A stretch of DNA of 64,000 bases from Palaemon carinicauda (Eukaryota; Arthropoda; Malacostraca; Decapoda; Palaemonidae), in assembly GCF_036898095.1 (NCBI RefSeq), contig NC_090751.1, forward strand, positions 76,268,439 to 76,332,438, read 5' to 3'. A model generated the notes under the pieces. It did no database searches. It saw only the letters and a list, made by a program, of their open reading frames with translations, and was not told the origin of the DNA. Shown here one piece after another: positions 40,739 to 52,577 of the stretch; within the stretch, counting starts at the first letter, position 1; each line of letters opens with the position of its first letter. The position numbers and the translations under genes are program-made.

Positions 40739-41947
40739 ATGCTGAAGAAGGAACGCTGCTCAGTCAGGCTGTGGATGAGTCTGGTAGGGACGCTGTCATC
40801 CGTGGATCAATTTGTGTCACTAGGAAGACTACACCTCCGTCCTCTTCTATACCATCTAGCTTTTCACTGGAAAAAGGACAAGACGCTAGAAGCGGTCTCG
40901 ATCCCGGTTTCCGAAAAGATAAAGTCTTGTCTGACTTGGTGAAAGGACTATATCAACCTAAGAGAGGGTCTTCCCCTGACTGTTCAGACTCCCAACCACG
41001 TTCTCTTCTCGGACGCATCGGACGTAGGCTGGGGTGAGACATTAGACGGTCGGGAATGCTCGGGAATATGGAACTCGAGTCAAAGGACAATGCATTTCAA
41101 CTGCAAGGAGCTACTGGCAGTACGTCTGGCCTGGAAAAGCTTCAGGCCTCTCCTTCAAGGCAAAGTGGTGGAGGTGAACTCGGACAACACCACGGCTTTG
41201 GCGTACATCTCCAAGCAAGGAGGGACCTACTCTCTGACGTTGTACGAGATCGCAAGGGACCTCCTCACCTGGTCAAAAGGTCTAGACATATCACTAGTAA
41301 CGAGGTTCATCCAAGGCAACTTGAATGTCATGGCAGATTGTCTCAGTCGGAAGGGACAAATAATTCCAACAGAATGGACCCTCCACAAGGATGTATGCAA
41401 GAGACTTTGGGCCACCTGGGGCCAGCCAACCATAGATCTCTTCGCAACCTCGATGACCAAGAGGCTCCCAATATTTTGCTCACCAATCCCGGACCCAGCA
41501 GCAGTTCATATAGATGCCTTTCTCCTAGATTGGTCACATCTAGATCTATATGCATTCCCTCCGTTCAAGATTGTCAACAAGGTACTGCAGAAGTTCGCCT
41601 CTCACGAAGGGACAAGGTTGACGCTAGTTGCTTCCCTCTGGCCCGCGAGAGAATGGTTCACCGAGGTACTTCGATGGCTAGTAGACGTTCCCAGAACACT
41701 TCCCCTAAGGGTGGACCTTCTACGTCAGCCACACGTAAAGAAGGTACACCAAGGCCTCCACGCTCTTCGTCTGACTGCCTTCAGACTATCGAAAGACTCT
41801 CGAGAGCTAGAGGCTTTTCGAAGGAGGCAGCCAGAGCGATTGCTAGAGCAAGGAGAACATCCACCCTTAGAGTCTACCAATCGAAGTGGGAAATCTTCCG
41901 AAACTGGTGCAAGACAGTATCCGTATCCTCGACCAGTACCTCTGTAA
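40739..41947 (+). pseudogene. DIRS C RT end, RNase H and methyltransferase-like domain (RT core deleted)
   Basis: The reading starts in the RT thumb (WMSLVGTLSSVDQFVSLGRL), shifts frame near 40940, and continues through RNase H: LFSDASDVGWG near 41005-41035, HFNCKELLAVRLAW, VEVNSDNTTALAYIS, NLNVMADCLSRKG. The methyltransferase-like domain follows: IDLFATSMTKRLPIF, LYAFPPFKIVNKVL, LVASLWPAREWF. It ends at the stop 41945-41947. YLDD and the rest of the palm are absent, so this element cannot reverse transcribe by itself. Confidence 0.82.
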
Positions 41948-42842
41948 CTCAAATAGCTGACTTCCTCTTATATCTGAGGAAAGAACGATCTCTTTCAGCT
42001 CCCTCTATCAAGGGTTACAGAAGCATGTTGGCATCAGTCTTCCGTCACAGAGGCTTAGATCTTTCCAACAATAAAGATCTACAGGACCTCCTTAAGTCTT
42101 TTGAGACCACGAAGGAGAGTCGTTTGGTTACACCTGGTTGGAATTTAGACGTGGTACTAAGATTCCTTATGTCAGACAGGTTCGAACCGCTACAATCAGC
42201 CTCCCTGAAAGATCTCACCTTAAAGACTCTTTTCCTGGTATGCTTAGCCACAGCTAAAAGAGTCAGTGAGATTCATGCCTTCAGCAAGAACATCGGATTC
42301 TCATCCGAAACGGCTACATGTTCTACAACTTGGTTTTCTAGCCAAAAACGAGCTGCCTTCTCGGCCTTGGCCAATATCGTTCGATATTCCAAACTTATCG
42401 TATGGTTGGAAATGAACTAGAAAGAGTCTTTTACCCTGTAAGAGCTCTTAAGTTCTATTTAAAACGAACTAAACCTTTACGAGGCCCGTCTGAAGCTTTA
42501 TGGTGTTCAGTTAAGAAACCATCTTTGCCTATGTCAAAGAATGCTTTATCCTATTTTATCAGACTGTTAATACGAGAAGCTCATTCCCATCTGAATGAGG
42601 AAGACCAAGCTTTGCTGAAGGTAAGGACACACGAAGTTAGAGCTGTCGCAACTTCCGTGGCCTTTAAACAAAATAGATCTCTGCAAAGTATAATCGACGC
42701 AACCTATTGGAAAAGCAAGTCAGTGTTCGCGTCTTTTTATCTTAAGAATGTCCAGTCTCTTTACGAGAACTGCTACACTCTGGGACCATTCGTAGCAACG
42801 AGTGCAGTAGTGGGTGAGGGCTCAACCACTACAATTCCCTAA
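41748..42842 (+). pseudogene. DIRS C tyrosine recombinase (two frameshifts)
   Basis: The reading begins in the -1 frame relative to RNase H: SDCLQTIERLSRARGFS, ARRTSTLRVYQSKWEIFRNW, TSVTQIADFLLYLRKE (core-binding domain). The first catalytic Arg is in TAKRVSEIHAFSK near 42260. A shift near 42320 and another near 42395 break the frame between that motif and the rest, found in 42402-42842: RTHEVRAVATS with His and Arg, and KSVFASFYLKN with the nucleophile Tyr. All catalytic residues survive, so the decay is mild. Confidence 0.85.
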
Positions 42843-43246
42843 TTCCATAACCTTTTTAATCTTTCTCTTGAAATGTTTTATTATTGTTTTTGGGTTGTCC
42901 GGAAGGCTAAGAAGCCTTTCGCATCCTACTTGATTTGGCGGGTGGTCAAAGTCATTTCTTGAGAAGCGCCTAGATTAGAGGTTTTGATGAGGTCCTGTTG
43001 TATGGGTTGCAACCCTTGATACTTCAGCTCCTAGGGGTCGCTCAGCATCCTAAGAGGATCGCGAGGCTCCGTAAGGAAGACGTACTTAAAAAGGCAGAGT
43101 AATTGTTCAAGTCGACTTCCTTACCAGGTACTTATTTATTTTAAGTTTGTTATTTTGATAACTGCTAAAATGAAATAAAAAATCCTTAGCTCATAATAAT
43201 GTAAACATTTATTGCTGGTCTCTACCCACCCCCCTGGGTGTGAATC
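42843..43246 (+). other. 3' UTR of C
   Basis: Non-coding, with a gcgaggctccgt/cctaagaggatcg hairpin-like patch near 43040-43070. No gene is seen. Confidence 0.5.
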
Positions 43247-43338
43247 AGCTTATATAATCACTGGCTAAGTTAAATATTGAAAAATGTTATTTTTATAATA
43301 AAATAAATTTTTGAATATACTTACCCGGTGATTATATA
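43247..43338 (+). promoter_or_regulatory. Internal complementary region (ICR) of C
   Basis: The first part (43247-43284) is the reverse complement of C's left tip 29628-29665 (one mismatch). The second part (43285-43338) is the reverse complement of C's right tip, seen only in the second contig at 59139-59192. The contig ends (43500) inside the right inverted repeat, 80 nt before the element end. Confidence 0.88.
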
Positions 43339-43500
43339 TTAAAAGACCCTCCCTTCCTCCCCAATAGAGACGCAGTGGACCGAGGAGAAAATTGAGTTCT
43401 TGGTTTACATTGAGTACTGAGTACCTGCACGACAGATGGCGCTGTTGAAGTACACCCCCTACCTGCATAGCGATCGCTGGCGGATTTTTAACGTAGAGTT

Positions 43501-44000
43501 NNNNNNNNNNNNNNNNNNNNNNNNNNNNNNNNNNNNNNNNNNNNNNNNNNNNNNNNNNNNNNNNNNNNNNNNNNNNNNNNNNNNNNNNNNNNNNNNNNNN
43601 NNNNNNNNNNNNNNNNNNNNNNNNNNNNNNNNNNNNNNNNNNNNNNNNNNNNNNNNNNNNNNNNNNNNNNNNNNNNNNNNNNNNNNNNNNNNNNNNNNNN
43701 NNNNNNNNNNNNNNNNNNNNNNNNNNNNNNNNNNNNNNNNNNNNNNNNNNNNNNNNNNNNNNNNNNNNNNNNNNNNNNNNNNNNNNNNNNNNNNNNNNNN
43801 NNNNNNNNNNNNNNNNNNNNNNNNNNNNNNNNNNNNNNNNNNNNNNNNNNNNNNNNNNNNNNNNNNNNNNNNNNNNNNNNNNNNNNNNNNNNNNNNNNNN
43901 NNNNNNNNNNNNNNNNNNNNNNNNNNNNNNNNNNNNNNNNNNNNNNNNNNNNNNNNNNNNNNNNNNNNNNNNNNNNNNNNNNNNNNNNNNNNNNNNNNNN
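43501..44000. other. Assembly gap of exactly 500 N
   Basis: The run of N joins two contigs. Sequence on both sides is a repeat of the other side, so the gap size is a placeholder and any protein reading through it is meaningless. Confidence 0.98.
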
Positions 44001-45238
44001 CTTTCGCCCAGATACAGGGAGGGATCAAAGAGGCAGGCCATGCAGCTTCAGATGTCTCTGTTACTAGAGAAGCGAGCAATAGAGAGGGTGCAAGATTTAA
44101 CATCTCCGGGGTTTTACAACCGGCTTTTCTTAGTTCCCAAGAGTTCAGGGAATGGAGACCGGTTCTGGACGTAAGTGTTCTAAATGGTTACGTCCAGAAC
44201 ACGACGTTTACCATGGAGACTCAGAAGACAGTTCTGGCGGCGGTAAGGAAGGGCGATTGGATGGTCTCATTAGACCTCCAGGATGCCTACTTCCATATTC
44301 CAATACATCCCAGATGCAGATGTTATCTGAGATTCATGCACGGAAACAAGGTCTTCCAATTCAGAGCCTTATGTTTCGGTCTCTGCACAGCACCTCTATT
44401 GTTCACCAAGATCATGCTGAATGTGGCAAGCATGCTGCATTCAAGGAGAATCAGGGCCTCCCTGTACCTGGACGATTGGCTTATAAGAGCCACCTCAGCT
44501 GATTGCTGTTTGAAGTACCTGAGAATGACACTGGAATTGACAAAAGAACTGGGACTCCTGGTGAGTTCGAAGAAATCGCAGCTGACTCCATCCCAGGAGA
44601 TTCTTTATTTGGGGATGGAGATTCACAGTCAGAGTTTTCAGGCTTTTCCGTCACCTGTGAGGATCCAAACAGCTCTCCTAAAACTTCAAGCTTTTATAAA
44701 GAAGGACCTCAGCTCAGTAAGGGAATGGATGAGCATTCTGGGGACTCTCTCATCATTGGAGAGGTACATGACTCTGGGGAGGTTACATTCAGTTTCACCT
44801 CAATTGGCATTGGAAAAAAGGAGACAGTCTCGACAGGGAAAGCATTCCCATCAGGGACTCCATAAAGTCACATCTTCAGTGGTGGAACAGCGAGCACAGC
44901 CTGGAGGAAGGCCTGTCTTTACATCAGAAGAGCCCAGACCTTGTGTTGTTTTCCAACGCCTCAAACTCGGGGGTGGGGGGCAACATTAGGGAAGAAGGAG
45001 CTCTCGAGTCGGTGGACGATAGGGCAAAAAACTCTCCACATAAACCAAAAGGAGCTTTAGGCAATACATCTAGTCCTCATAAGGCTTCGAAGAGCATATC
45101 CTGGGCAAAGTAGTCCAAATCAATGCCGACAGCACCACAGCCCTAGCTTATATAGAAAAGCAAGGCGGGACTCTCTCATGGATTCTGTACGAGATAGCGA
45201 GACCTCTTCTCATATGGGCAGAGGAAAGGAAAGTGACA
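44001..45238 (+). pseudogene. Duplicate of B RT/RNase H segment (28390-29627)
   Basis: Same content as the first copy, 5'-cut by the gap. The extra G at about 44970 throws the SNSGWGATL RNase H motif out of frame, while the first copy reads it correctly. This favours the first copy's base count. Confidence 0.88.
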
Positions 45239-45738
45239 CTTTTTCAATATTTAACTTAGCCGGTGATTATATAAGCTGCAACTCTGTTGCTCGACAGAAA
45301 ACTCTACGTTAAAAATCCGCCAGCGATCGCTATGCAGGTAGGGGGTGTACTTCAACAGCGGCATCTGTCGTGCAGGTACTCAGTACTCAATGTAAACAAA
45401 GAACTCAATTTTCTCTCTGTCGGGCTACCGGCAAGACCTACTAATTCGCTGTTGCTAACTGGATTTGTTTTCACAACTATTGGTGAAGTACACTATTCTA
45501 GTTTTGAGCTTTCGCTATGCAGGTGTTTTATCTTCATCTCAAAACTTGAACTCGTTTTGGATAGATTTAATTATGGTGACAAAGAGAGTATGGACTTTCT
45601 TTCACTTTTAAATGGCCGACCCTTCCCTTAGACGGAAGTGTGTTTAGGCTTTTAGTAATTATCTTATCACGTTATAGATTTTCCTCTATATATTTTATAT
45701 CTCTCCGCCTTTATTAGGCCTCTTCGATTAACTTTCCA
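45239..45738 (+). other. Duplicate of C left end (29628-30126)
   Basis: Identical to the first copy as far as read: terminus, inverted repeat, and the aborted MADPSLRRKCV start. Confidence 0.9.
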
Positions 45739-47422
45739 TTTTCTGGGCTCGAACCTGTGCCGCCCAGTGAATAAGCTCCATTTAGCACTTATTCTTAGGT
45801 AATTTACTGCTAAATATACCAGAGAAAAAATGTAAAGGAGTGCTAGGTTAACTAGCTCGCTCACCTATTGGTGTCGGTATAAAATTGGGCGTATAGTCCA
45901 GAGGTCCCGCACTATTTAGATTTATCCACGACAGAAACCCCAATAGAGGAGAGCCGTTCAACCTCACTCGGTACTACTAACAATGCATCCGCTCAGAACC
46001 CAACTCCTTTTAGCACGACGAGTATAGTAACCCGCATTTTTGTTGTGCTCTCGATTTTGGTTTAATTTCCATTGAATTATGGCTTCTTCGTCGGTTTCCC
46101 AGGAGACACCGTCTAAGTTAAGTACCAAGCTGGGTTTTACTGTGTTTTGAGCAACCTAGATCGTTTAATATTTATATTATAGGAGTTTATTCTCTTCGTT
46201 CATACCGATCTTGCTTGATTTCACTACAGTTGGTACTCCTGTTTTTGAGAGCTTTTAAGTTTCACTTGCGGTGTTACTATGTGTATTATTTTTATTATCA
46301 AATATTATTTGTTATTGTGAATATTCATTATTTAGCGTTTAGAATCCTCGTGGTTCAATTTTTGGGCCGATATCATTTACGTATCGTTATGGCTGCCGAC
46401 CTTCGTGCTAGGCGGCAATGTTATTTTTAGCCATCAGGTGTGTCTTTTGTGATTTAATTATTATGTTGCATGCCTTGCCCAAAATTTTCTGTGTGTTTAT
46501 TCATATAATTTTTAACGCTATTATTATTATAATGAATATTTGTGCCATTACTCCGTTTGATCTGTCTGGTTGGGGATCGTCAGTTGTTAGCCCTGCTGCC
46601 TCGTATCACGTGATCCTCCCCCACGCTCCCCCTCTAGCTAGGTGGGCGGCTAGGCTTCTCCCCCCTCCACTAAGGGACCGTTGCCTTCCCTCCTTTTAGA
46701 GGGGGTAGTTCAGTGTTTATGGACTTTGTCCTCCGGGTGACCCGGCGGGTTCGTCTCTGTCTAGTCTGGTTGGCCACCGGTCAACAGAGTTGGATCCCGG
46801 TGCACCCTATTTTATATTCACTTTTCATTCTGGCTTATGTTATACGAAACCCTCCGGGTTCGATTGGCGGTTCTTAGCTACAGTTCCGCCCCCCCTATTA
46901 TTTTATAACATTTCCTATGATGATTATATATGACAGATCACTACCCCGGAGTCCCTAAATGAATTGGTATTGGATATACTTTTATTTCCCGGCCCGGGGT
47001 CTACCCCGCCCCGGGAAATCAGACACCATGTGTCTTAATTCCTTGTTATTGCATCCTTTTTTTTTTATGCTCCCGGCTTGACCGGAATGGATTGCTATAC
47101 TTTAGTTTCAAGTTAGACTTATGTTTAGGCCCGGGTCCTCCGGTCCCGCCCCTATGTAAGAATATTACAGTTAAGCTCTAACCTTGCGTTAGACCTATGT
47201 TAGGCCCGGGTCCTCCGGACCCGCCCCTACCTAAGAATATTACAGTTAAGCTCTATTCTTGTGTTAGACCTATGTTAGGCCCGGGTCCTCCGGACCCGCC
47301 CCTACTTAAAGAATAGTACAGTTAAGCTCTAATCTTGTGTTAGACCTATGTTAGGCCCGGGTCCTCCGGACCCGCCCCTACTTAAGAGAATTACAGTTTC
47401 TCATATACTATTCTTTTTATAG

Positions 47423-49781
47423 ATGGTGCATTGTCTGACGCCGGCCTGTGCAGCTGTTCTGCACCAGCCTTGTGGCCACTCCGTCTGCCGATCTCACGCC
47501 CCTTGTGGGGTTCAACTGGAAGATGTTGTGGTATGGCACCCGGATAACTGTGTGATTTGCTTCGACCTCATCACTACCCTTGGATCTGACTCGGTGAGTC
47601 CCGTTGGCTATATTGCCTTCTTATTTATTTTACTATTAGTAAGATATCTATGGTCTTGAAGGACCATTGGGAGTCTCCCTTTTATAATTCCCACTATTAT
47701 TTCAGGCATCCCCGGAGCAAAAGTCTGCGGCTCGGGCCACACTGAAGGTGTGGGTTGGTGGGTTTGCCCGGAATGTGAAGTCTAAGCGGCCGTACGTCCT
47801 ATCTGAGGACTACTGCACCATGGTTTACCCCAATGCCAAGTCTTCAGCTGCTGTGGCTAGGCATGTGGCAGCTCCCATCATTGCCCACATTGATGCCACT
47901 ATAACGGGTATCATCGACCCAGAGCAAGATCCATCGGACGCCCCCGGAGGTCTGGAGGACAATGTTGCCTCCATGAACCTGGACGTCGAACCAATGTTAC
48001 TAGACGAGCCGGATACAGGTAGGGTGGTAAGTGAGGCAGGTGTGTCCGGCGCTGAGATTCCTATCCTCAGCCCCGCTCTTTCTTCTTCTTCTGATCGCTC
48101 TTCTTTTCTTGGATTTTCTGGGGACCGTGATTCGTCTCAACGATCATACCCGGTTCCCCCTAAGGATAAGTCTACTTCAAGAACCTTACCCAAAGCTCGC
48201 AAGCCTCACAAGACTTCTCATGGCTCTAAACATGGTACGAACCCGTCTTCAAAGACCTCTGGTTCCTCCTCTAAGTCTCACGACCCGGGAGTTCCTTCCG
48301 CCCCTCCTGCTGCTAGCCCGGGCCTTTCCGAATCAGCCATGCTTCGCATCGTGTCGGAGATGCAGGCAAAGTTGGTTTCGGAGATGCAGTCGAGGATGGA
48401 CACGATGTTCTCTAACTTCGGTCAGAGAATTGGGGCTTTAGATCAAGGAGCTCCGGAGAGAGTCCAAAGCTCTCTCATCCCGGATGCCTCTAAGCTCCCG
48501 CCGTTTGCCAAGAACAACCCCTGGCGTATGGCTCTTCATTCCCCGTTCTCAGACGGAATGTTGACTCTGGAGGGCCTTGGCACTCGTCCTCTAGAGGACT
48601 TTGAATTCTTTCCTCCTGGTCTGGCATTTCCATTTCATGGTTATGCCAGGCTTACCGAGGAAGCTTTAGTTCGATTAGACAAGGTCCCCAAAGAGACGGT
48701 CATCTTCCCGAAGGAGCAAGCCCAATCTGTTTGGGCCAGATTTTTGAACGACATCGGCTGCACTAACACCATGCTGACGCCTTATAAAAGCTCCTTTACG
48801 ATGTTCTTAATGGACAAGAACACCTTGACTCCATGCGTCAATAAGGTGGCAGAGCTTGCCTTTCAATATGCTCTGGAGGAGAAGCCCTTGCCTCCCATCC
48901 GAGAGGTGGATCCAATCTCCCTCCTTCTTCCCTCAGGCATTGAGTGTTGGGACAACGTCCATACCACCTTTACCTCCGGCAAGCTTGCAGCAGACTGTGC
49001 CTCAGTTTTGTTTAGTGAGAAGCTTCCCCGTCTCCCGGAATCCCTCATTAAACAGGAATATGATTCCCGCCTACGTGTGGGCCGTACTCTAAACCTGGCC
49101 ACATCCACGGAGTCGATAGCCTTGACTTACGATACGGAGAGTATTTTTAAGTCTCTCAACAAGGCTACGTTACAGTCTTTATATTATGACTTGTATGACT
49201 TCGCTACTGCTAAACGCAGATGTCGCAAGCATGTCCTAGCTGAGGCGACGATTAGGCATGAACCTAATAAACTCATCCGGTCCTCCTGTTGGGGTTCAAA
49301 TCTCTTCCCCGAGGATCTCGTAGAGGAAGTCTTGGCGGAGGCCACTAGGGTTAATCAGAGCCTTAAAGCCCGTTGGGGTTTGACCCCTAAACGCAAGTAT
49401 GACCCCGCAAATTATCAAGCCCGGGGTAGGAAGAAGCTTAGACCATATACCTCCACCCAGTTCAGGCAACAGCAGAGTGCTTCATCCAACTTCCGGCTGC
49501 CTCTTCCTCCATCTTCTGTTGTCCCTGCACAGCCTTCCACCTCTCAGGCTCCTTCGGATGACTATGTCACCGTTCTGCTACCTAAGAGCCAGCTTTCTGG
49601 TGCCTCCGCCACTTCCCCTGCCTTTAACCAGTCTTACGAGGCTCATAGCTCTTCCCAGAGTTATTGTAGAGGTAGAGGCTACCACCGTGGCTCTAACCAG
49701 AACAAAGGCAGGGGAAGAGCCTTTCGCAGAGGAAAGAACTTCCGAGGCGGACGTGGAGGCAACTCCTCAAACCAATACTGA
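47423..49781 (+). CDS. Duplicate of D Gag-like gene (exons 47423-47593, 47706-49781)
   Basis: Same two-exon gene as 31811-34169; the intron is 47594-47705. The translation is identical to the first copy. Confidence 0.8.
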
Positions 49782-51615
49782 GGTGCAGCAGGTAGGGGGA
49801 AGGCTTTATGCCTTCCGCAACAAATGGAGGTTCAGTCCCTGGGCGTTCAGTATCATCTCCAAGGGACTGGGGTGGAGTTGGATTCAAGGACCTCCTCCTC
49901 CGAACAAATTTCGTCAACATTCCACTCCGGACCTGGTCGAATTTGTCCAGGATCTTTTACAAAAGAACGCCATACAAGAAACGAAACATCTGAAGTTTCA
50001 AGGTCGGCTGTTCAGTGTCCCGAAGAAGGATTCAGACAAGAGAAGAGTGATTCTAGACCTATCCCTTCTCAACTTGTCCATTCAATGCGACAGGTTTCGA
50101 ATGCTTACCGTCTCGCAGGTGCGGACCTTACTTCCCCGTGGGGCCGTCACCACCTCTATCGATCTTACAGACGCCTATTATCACGTCCCGATAGCGAGAC
50201 ACTTCCGTCCGTACCTAGGCTTTCGCTTAGGGGACAAAAGTTACTCCTTCAAGGTGATGCCTTTCGGGCTCAACATCGCCCCAAGGATTTTCACAAAGTT
50301 AGCAGAAGTCGCTGTTCAGGAACTCAGGAATCAAGGGATTCAAGTAGTAGCCTATCTGGACGACTGGCTCATTTGGTCAGACACCTCCCAAAATTGCCTA
50401 AAAGCCACTCACAAAGTCATCCATTATCTTCAATCTCTAGGCTTCCAGATCAACTTCAAGAAGTCCCGTCTTCTTCCAAAATCGAAGTTCCAATGGCTCG
50501 GCCTGCAATGGGATCTTATTTCTCATACTTTGTGTCTTCCCAGACCCAAGAGGTTAGAGATTGCAAGGAACACCAAACGCTTTCTCAAAGACAAAGTAAG
50601 TTCCAGACGACTCCAAGAGAGGATTCTGGGGTCCCTTCAGTTTGCCTCAGTGACAGATCTTCTTCTGAAGGCAAAATTGAAAGATATCAATCGTGTCTGG
50701 CGTTCGAGGGCGAACCGGAAGCTCCGGGACAAGAAAGTCCGCCTTCCTCCCATTCTACGGGAAAGACTTCTTCCTTGGACAAGAGCAAACAATCTGTCAA
50801 AGTCAGTTCCCCTTCGATTTCCGCCTCCGAAATTAATCATTCACACGGACGCATCCTTATCAGGTTGGGGCGGCTATTCTCAGCTCAAGAAAGTTCAAGG
50901 TCTTTGGACTCCCTTGTTCCGCCAATTTCACATCAATGTGCTAGAGGCCATGGCAGTTCTTCTAACCCTGAAACGTCTCGCTCTTCCCAAGAAACAACAC
51001 CTTCGTCTGGTCCTCGACAGCGAAGTGGTGGTCCGCTGCCTCAACAGAGGCGGGTCAAAGTCAGGGCCTCTGAACCATGTTCTAGTAGCCATATTCTCCC
51101 TAGCAGCCTTGAACCGTTGGCATCTTTCAGCTGTCCACCTGGCGGGAGTCCGGAATGTAGTGGCAGACGCCCTGTCCCGGACCTCCCCTCTAGAATCGGA
51201 ATGGTCACTCGATCTAAAGTCATTTCGGTGGATTCTCTCTCAGGTTCCCGGTCTCCAAGTGGACCTCTTCGCCACGGAATCCAACCACAAATTGAGAGTA
51301 TATGTGGCTCCCAATCTAGACCCTCAGGCTTACGCCACAGACGCCATGTCACAGAATTGGGACACCTGGGAAAAGATTTATCTCTTTCCCCCGGTGAATC
51401 TTTTGCTGAAAGTTCTAGACAAACTGAGATCCTTCAAGGGACAAGTAGCCTTGGTCGCACCCAACTGGCCCAAGAGCAACTGGTATCCTCTCCTGCGAGA
51501 GTTGAGACTATACCCTCACCCGATACCCAATCCGGTTCTGTCTCAGATAGTACAAACACGCGTTGTGTACGCTTTCTCAAACATTCAGAGCGCCCTAACT
51601 TTATGGACTTTATGA
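49399..51615 (+). CDS. Duplicate of D RT/RNase H/MT-like ORF
   Basis: Identical translation to 33787-36003, with the catalytic YLDD at about 50353-50364. Confidence 0.88.
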   Translation: MTPQIIKPGVGRSLDHIPPPSSGNSRVLHPTSGCLFLHLLLSLHSLPPLRLLRMTMSPFCYLRASFLVPPPLPLPLTSLTRLIALPRVIVEVEATTVALTRTKAGEEPFAEERTSEADVEATPQTNTEVQQVGGRLYAFRNKWRFSPWAFSIISKGLGWSWIQGPPPPNKFRQHSTPDLVEFVQDLLQKNAIQETKHLKFQGRLFSVPKKDSDKRRVILDLSLLNLSIQCDRFRMLTVSQVRTLLPRGAVTTSIDLTDAYYHVPIARHFRPYLGFRLGDKSYSFKVMPFGLNIAPRIFTKLAEVAVQELRNQGIQVVAYLDDWLIWSDTSQNCLKATHKVIHYLQSLGFQINFKKSRLLPKSKFQWLGLQWDLISHTLCLPRPKRLEIARNTKRFLKDKVSSRRLQERILGSLQFASVTDLLLKAKLKDINRVWRSRANRKLRDKKVRLPPILRERLLPWTRANNLSKSVPLRFPPPKLIIHTDASLSGWGGYSQLKKVQGLWTPLFRQFHINVLEAMAVLLTLKRLALPKKQHLRLVLDSEVVVRCLNRGGSKSGPLNHVLVAIFSLAALNRWHLSAVHLAGVRNVVADALSRTSPLESEWSLDLKSFRWILSQVPGLQVDLFATESNHKLRVYVAPNLDPQAYATDAMSQNWDTWEKIYLFPPVNLLLKVLDKLRSFKGQVALVAPNWPKSNWYPLLRELRLYPHPIPNPVLSQIVQTRVVYAFSNIQSALTLWTL

Positions 51616-52577
51616 AGTTTGCGGCTATGCATGGTGCCAATATTGATCCTCAAAACACCTTGTTCCTAGAATCGGATAAACGGGATTCCACCATCCGCCA
51701 GTATGACTCTGCAGTTAAAAAGTTGGCAAAATTTTTAATAGACTCAGACGTGAACTGTATGAACTTGAACCTTACAGTCACTTTCTTTAGATCTTTATTA
51801 GAATCAGGTCTGGCAGCCAATACTATCACCACTATTAAATCGGCTCTGAAAAAGATCTTCCTAGTGGGTTTCAACATAGACTTAACCGACTCTTTGTTAG
51901 CTTCAATTCCGAAAGCTTGTGCCAGACTGAAACCGGTTACTCGTCCTACCCCGGTGACCTGGTTCCTTAATGACGTACTCAAATTGGCTTCTGATACCAT
52001 TAACAGTTCTCGTGATTACATGCCCCTTCTCAGGAAAACACTTTTCCTGGTGAGCTTGGCTTCCGGGGCAAGAATTTCTGAATTGGCAGCCTTGTCGAGA
52101 GACCCGGGTCATATTGACTTTCTGCCTTCGGGAGAGGTCCTTCTTTCTCCTAACAAATTCTTTTTGGCTAAGAACGAAGACCCTCAAAACAGATGGTCCT
52201 CCTGGAAAATTGTTCCCCTCACGCAAGATCCGTCTCTGTGCCCTGTTACTACTCTTAGGTCTTATTTATCCCGGACCTCCTCTAACTCCTCGGGGCCTCT
52301 ATTCGTTAGAGAACAAGGCGGTACCATTACTATTAAAGGGATCAGGCAACAAATTTTGTATTTTATTAAACAAGCTAACCCTGACTCTTTTCCTCTTGCA
52401 CATGATATCAGGGAGGTGGCTACCTCGGTGAACTTCTTTCACCACATGAATTTTACAGACCTTTCCAGGTTTACAGGGTGGAAATCACCGTCAGTGTTCA
52501 AGAAACACTACCTTAAACATTTGGAAGCCCTAAAATTTTCTACAGTAGCCGCAGGGAGCGTAGTTACTCCCAGGTAA
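51612..52577 (+). CDS. Duplicate of D tyrosine recombinase
   Basis: Identical translation to 36000-36965, with the same ATGA overlap at 51612-51615. Confidence 0.88.
   Translation: MKFAAMHGANIDPQNTLFLESDKRDSTIRQYDSAVKKLAKFLIDSDVNCMNLNLTVTFFRSLLESGLAANTITTIKSALKKIFLVGFNIDLTDSLLASIPKACARLKPVTRPTPVTWFLNDVLKLASDTINSSRDYMPLLRKTLFLVSLASGARISELAALSRDPGHIDFLPSGEVLLSPNKFFLAKNEDPQNRWSSWKIVPLTQDPSLCPVTTLRSYLSRTSSNSSGPLFVREQGGTITIKGIRQQILYFIKQANPDSFPLAHDIREVATSVNFFHHMNFTDLSRFTGWKSPSVFKKHYLKHLEALKFSTVAAGSVVTPR

Noticed and set aside
43265..44989. Long readings across the N run (for example 43436-44989 plus and 43265-44041 minus)
   Set aside because: They exist only because N codons are not stops. The two sides belong to different contigs and to different elements.
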